Of a stretch of 6,223 nt of DNA, positions 6,216-6,223 are shown one piece after another. The notes beneath the pieces were generated by a model. That model was not told the DNA's origin, searched no databases, and saw nothing but the letters and a program-made list of their open reading frames with translations. The stretch is from Terriglobia bacterium (GTDB lineage Bacteria; Acidobacteriota; Terriglobia; UBA7540): assembly GCA_030040455.1 (NCBI GenBank), contig JASHTR010000119.1, positions 1 through 6,223 of the forward strand. Direction: 5' to 3'. Every line of letters begins with the position of its first letter. Position 1 is the first letter of the stretch. The position numbers were made by a program, and so were the translations under genes.

Positions 6216-6223
6216 ATGGCGAC

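Larger units (their letters stand above)
6126..6223. mobile_element. Possible end of an insertion sequence running off the right edge
   Basis: The abrupt end of glycosidase coding at 6125, followed by a sequence that begins with TG and holds two directly repeated 13-mers, resembles an insertion-sequence terminus. Some families, such as IS21, carry multiple repeated transposase-binding sites at their ends. No transposase coding, matching opposite end or target duplication lies inside the window, so this is an inference only. Confidence 0.25.

Overview
This window carries a nearly complete, tightly packed biosynthetic operon for the deazaflavin cofactor F420, all on the + strand. The order is npdG (3' end only), cofE, cofG, cofH, cofD, cofC. 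A degraded glycoside-hydrolase 3' end lies on the - strand at the right edge. The organism looks like a moderately GC-rich bacterium. cofG and cofH are separate genes rather than a fused fbiC, and cofE stands alone rather than being fused to a nitroreductase domain as in mycobacterial fbiB, so this is not the classical actinobacterial layout. The glycosidase remnant would fit a polysaccharide-degrading soil lineage such as Acidobacteria, but that assignment is an inference and is weak.

Layout. Bases 2-277 are the C-terminus of F420:NADP+ oxidoreductase, cut by the window edge. Bases 287-1054 encode the F420-0:gamma-glutamyl ligase CofE. Bases 1105-2322 and 2306-3550 encode the two radical-SAM halves of FO synthase, CofG and CofH, which overlap by 17 nt. 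Bases 3550-4488 encode CofD, whose ATG shares one base with the cofH stop (TGATG). After a 71-nt gap, 4560-5216 encodes the guanylyltransferase CofC. Bases 5217-5574 hold no recognisable gene, only one good hairpin (5411-5440). Bases 5575-6125 on the - strand read as the C-terminal beta-sandwich of a large glycoside hydrolase. That reading frame is interrupted by a stop and a probable one-base frameshift, and coding similarity ends just where a 13-bp motif begins. The motif is repeated 77 bp further on, which suggests, without proof, that a mobile-element end lies there.

How the genes work together. CofG and CofH make the chromophore FO from tyrosine and the flavin precursor 5-amino-6-ribitylamino-uracil. 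CofC activates a phospho-acid (2-phospholactate, phosphoenolpyruvate or 3-phosphoglycerate) with GTP. CofD joins the activated acid to FO, giving F420-0 or a variant. CofE adds the glutamate tail. NpdG exchanges hydride between F420 and NADP(H). No dedicated phospho-acid synthase and no dehydro-F420-0 reductase is visible here, so the chemical variant of F420 made cannot be decided from this window.

I found no convincing new biological system. The most useful observations are the truncated glycosidase with its adjoining direct repeats, and the open question of the CofC substrate.
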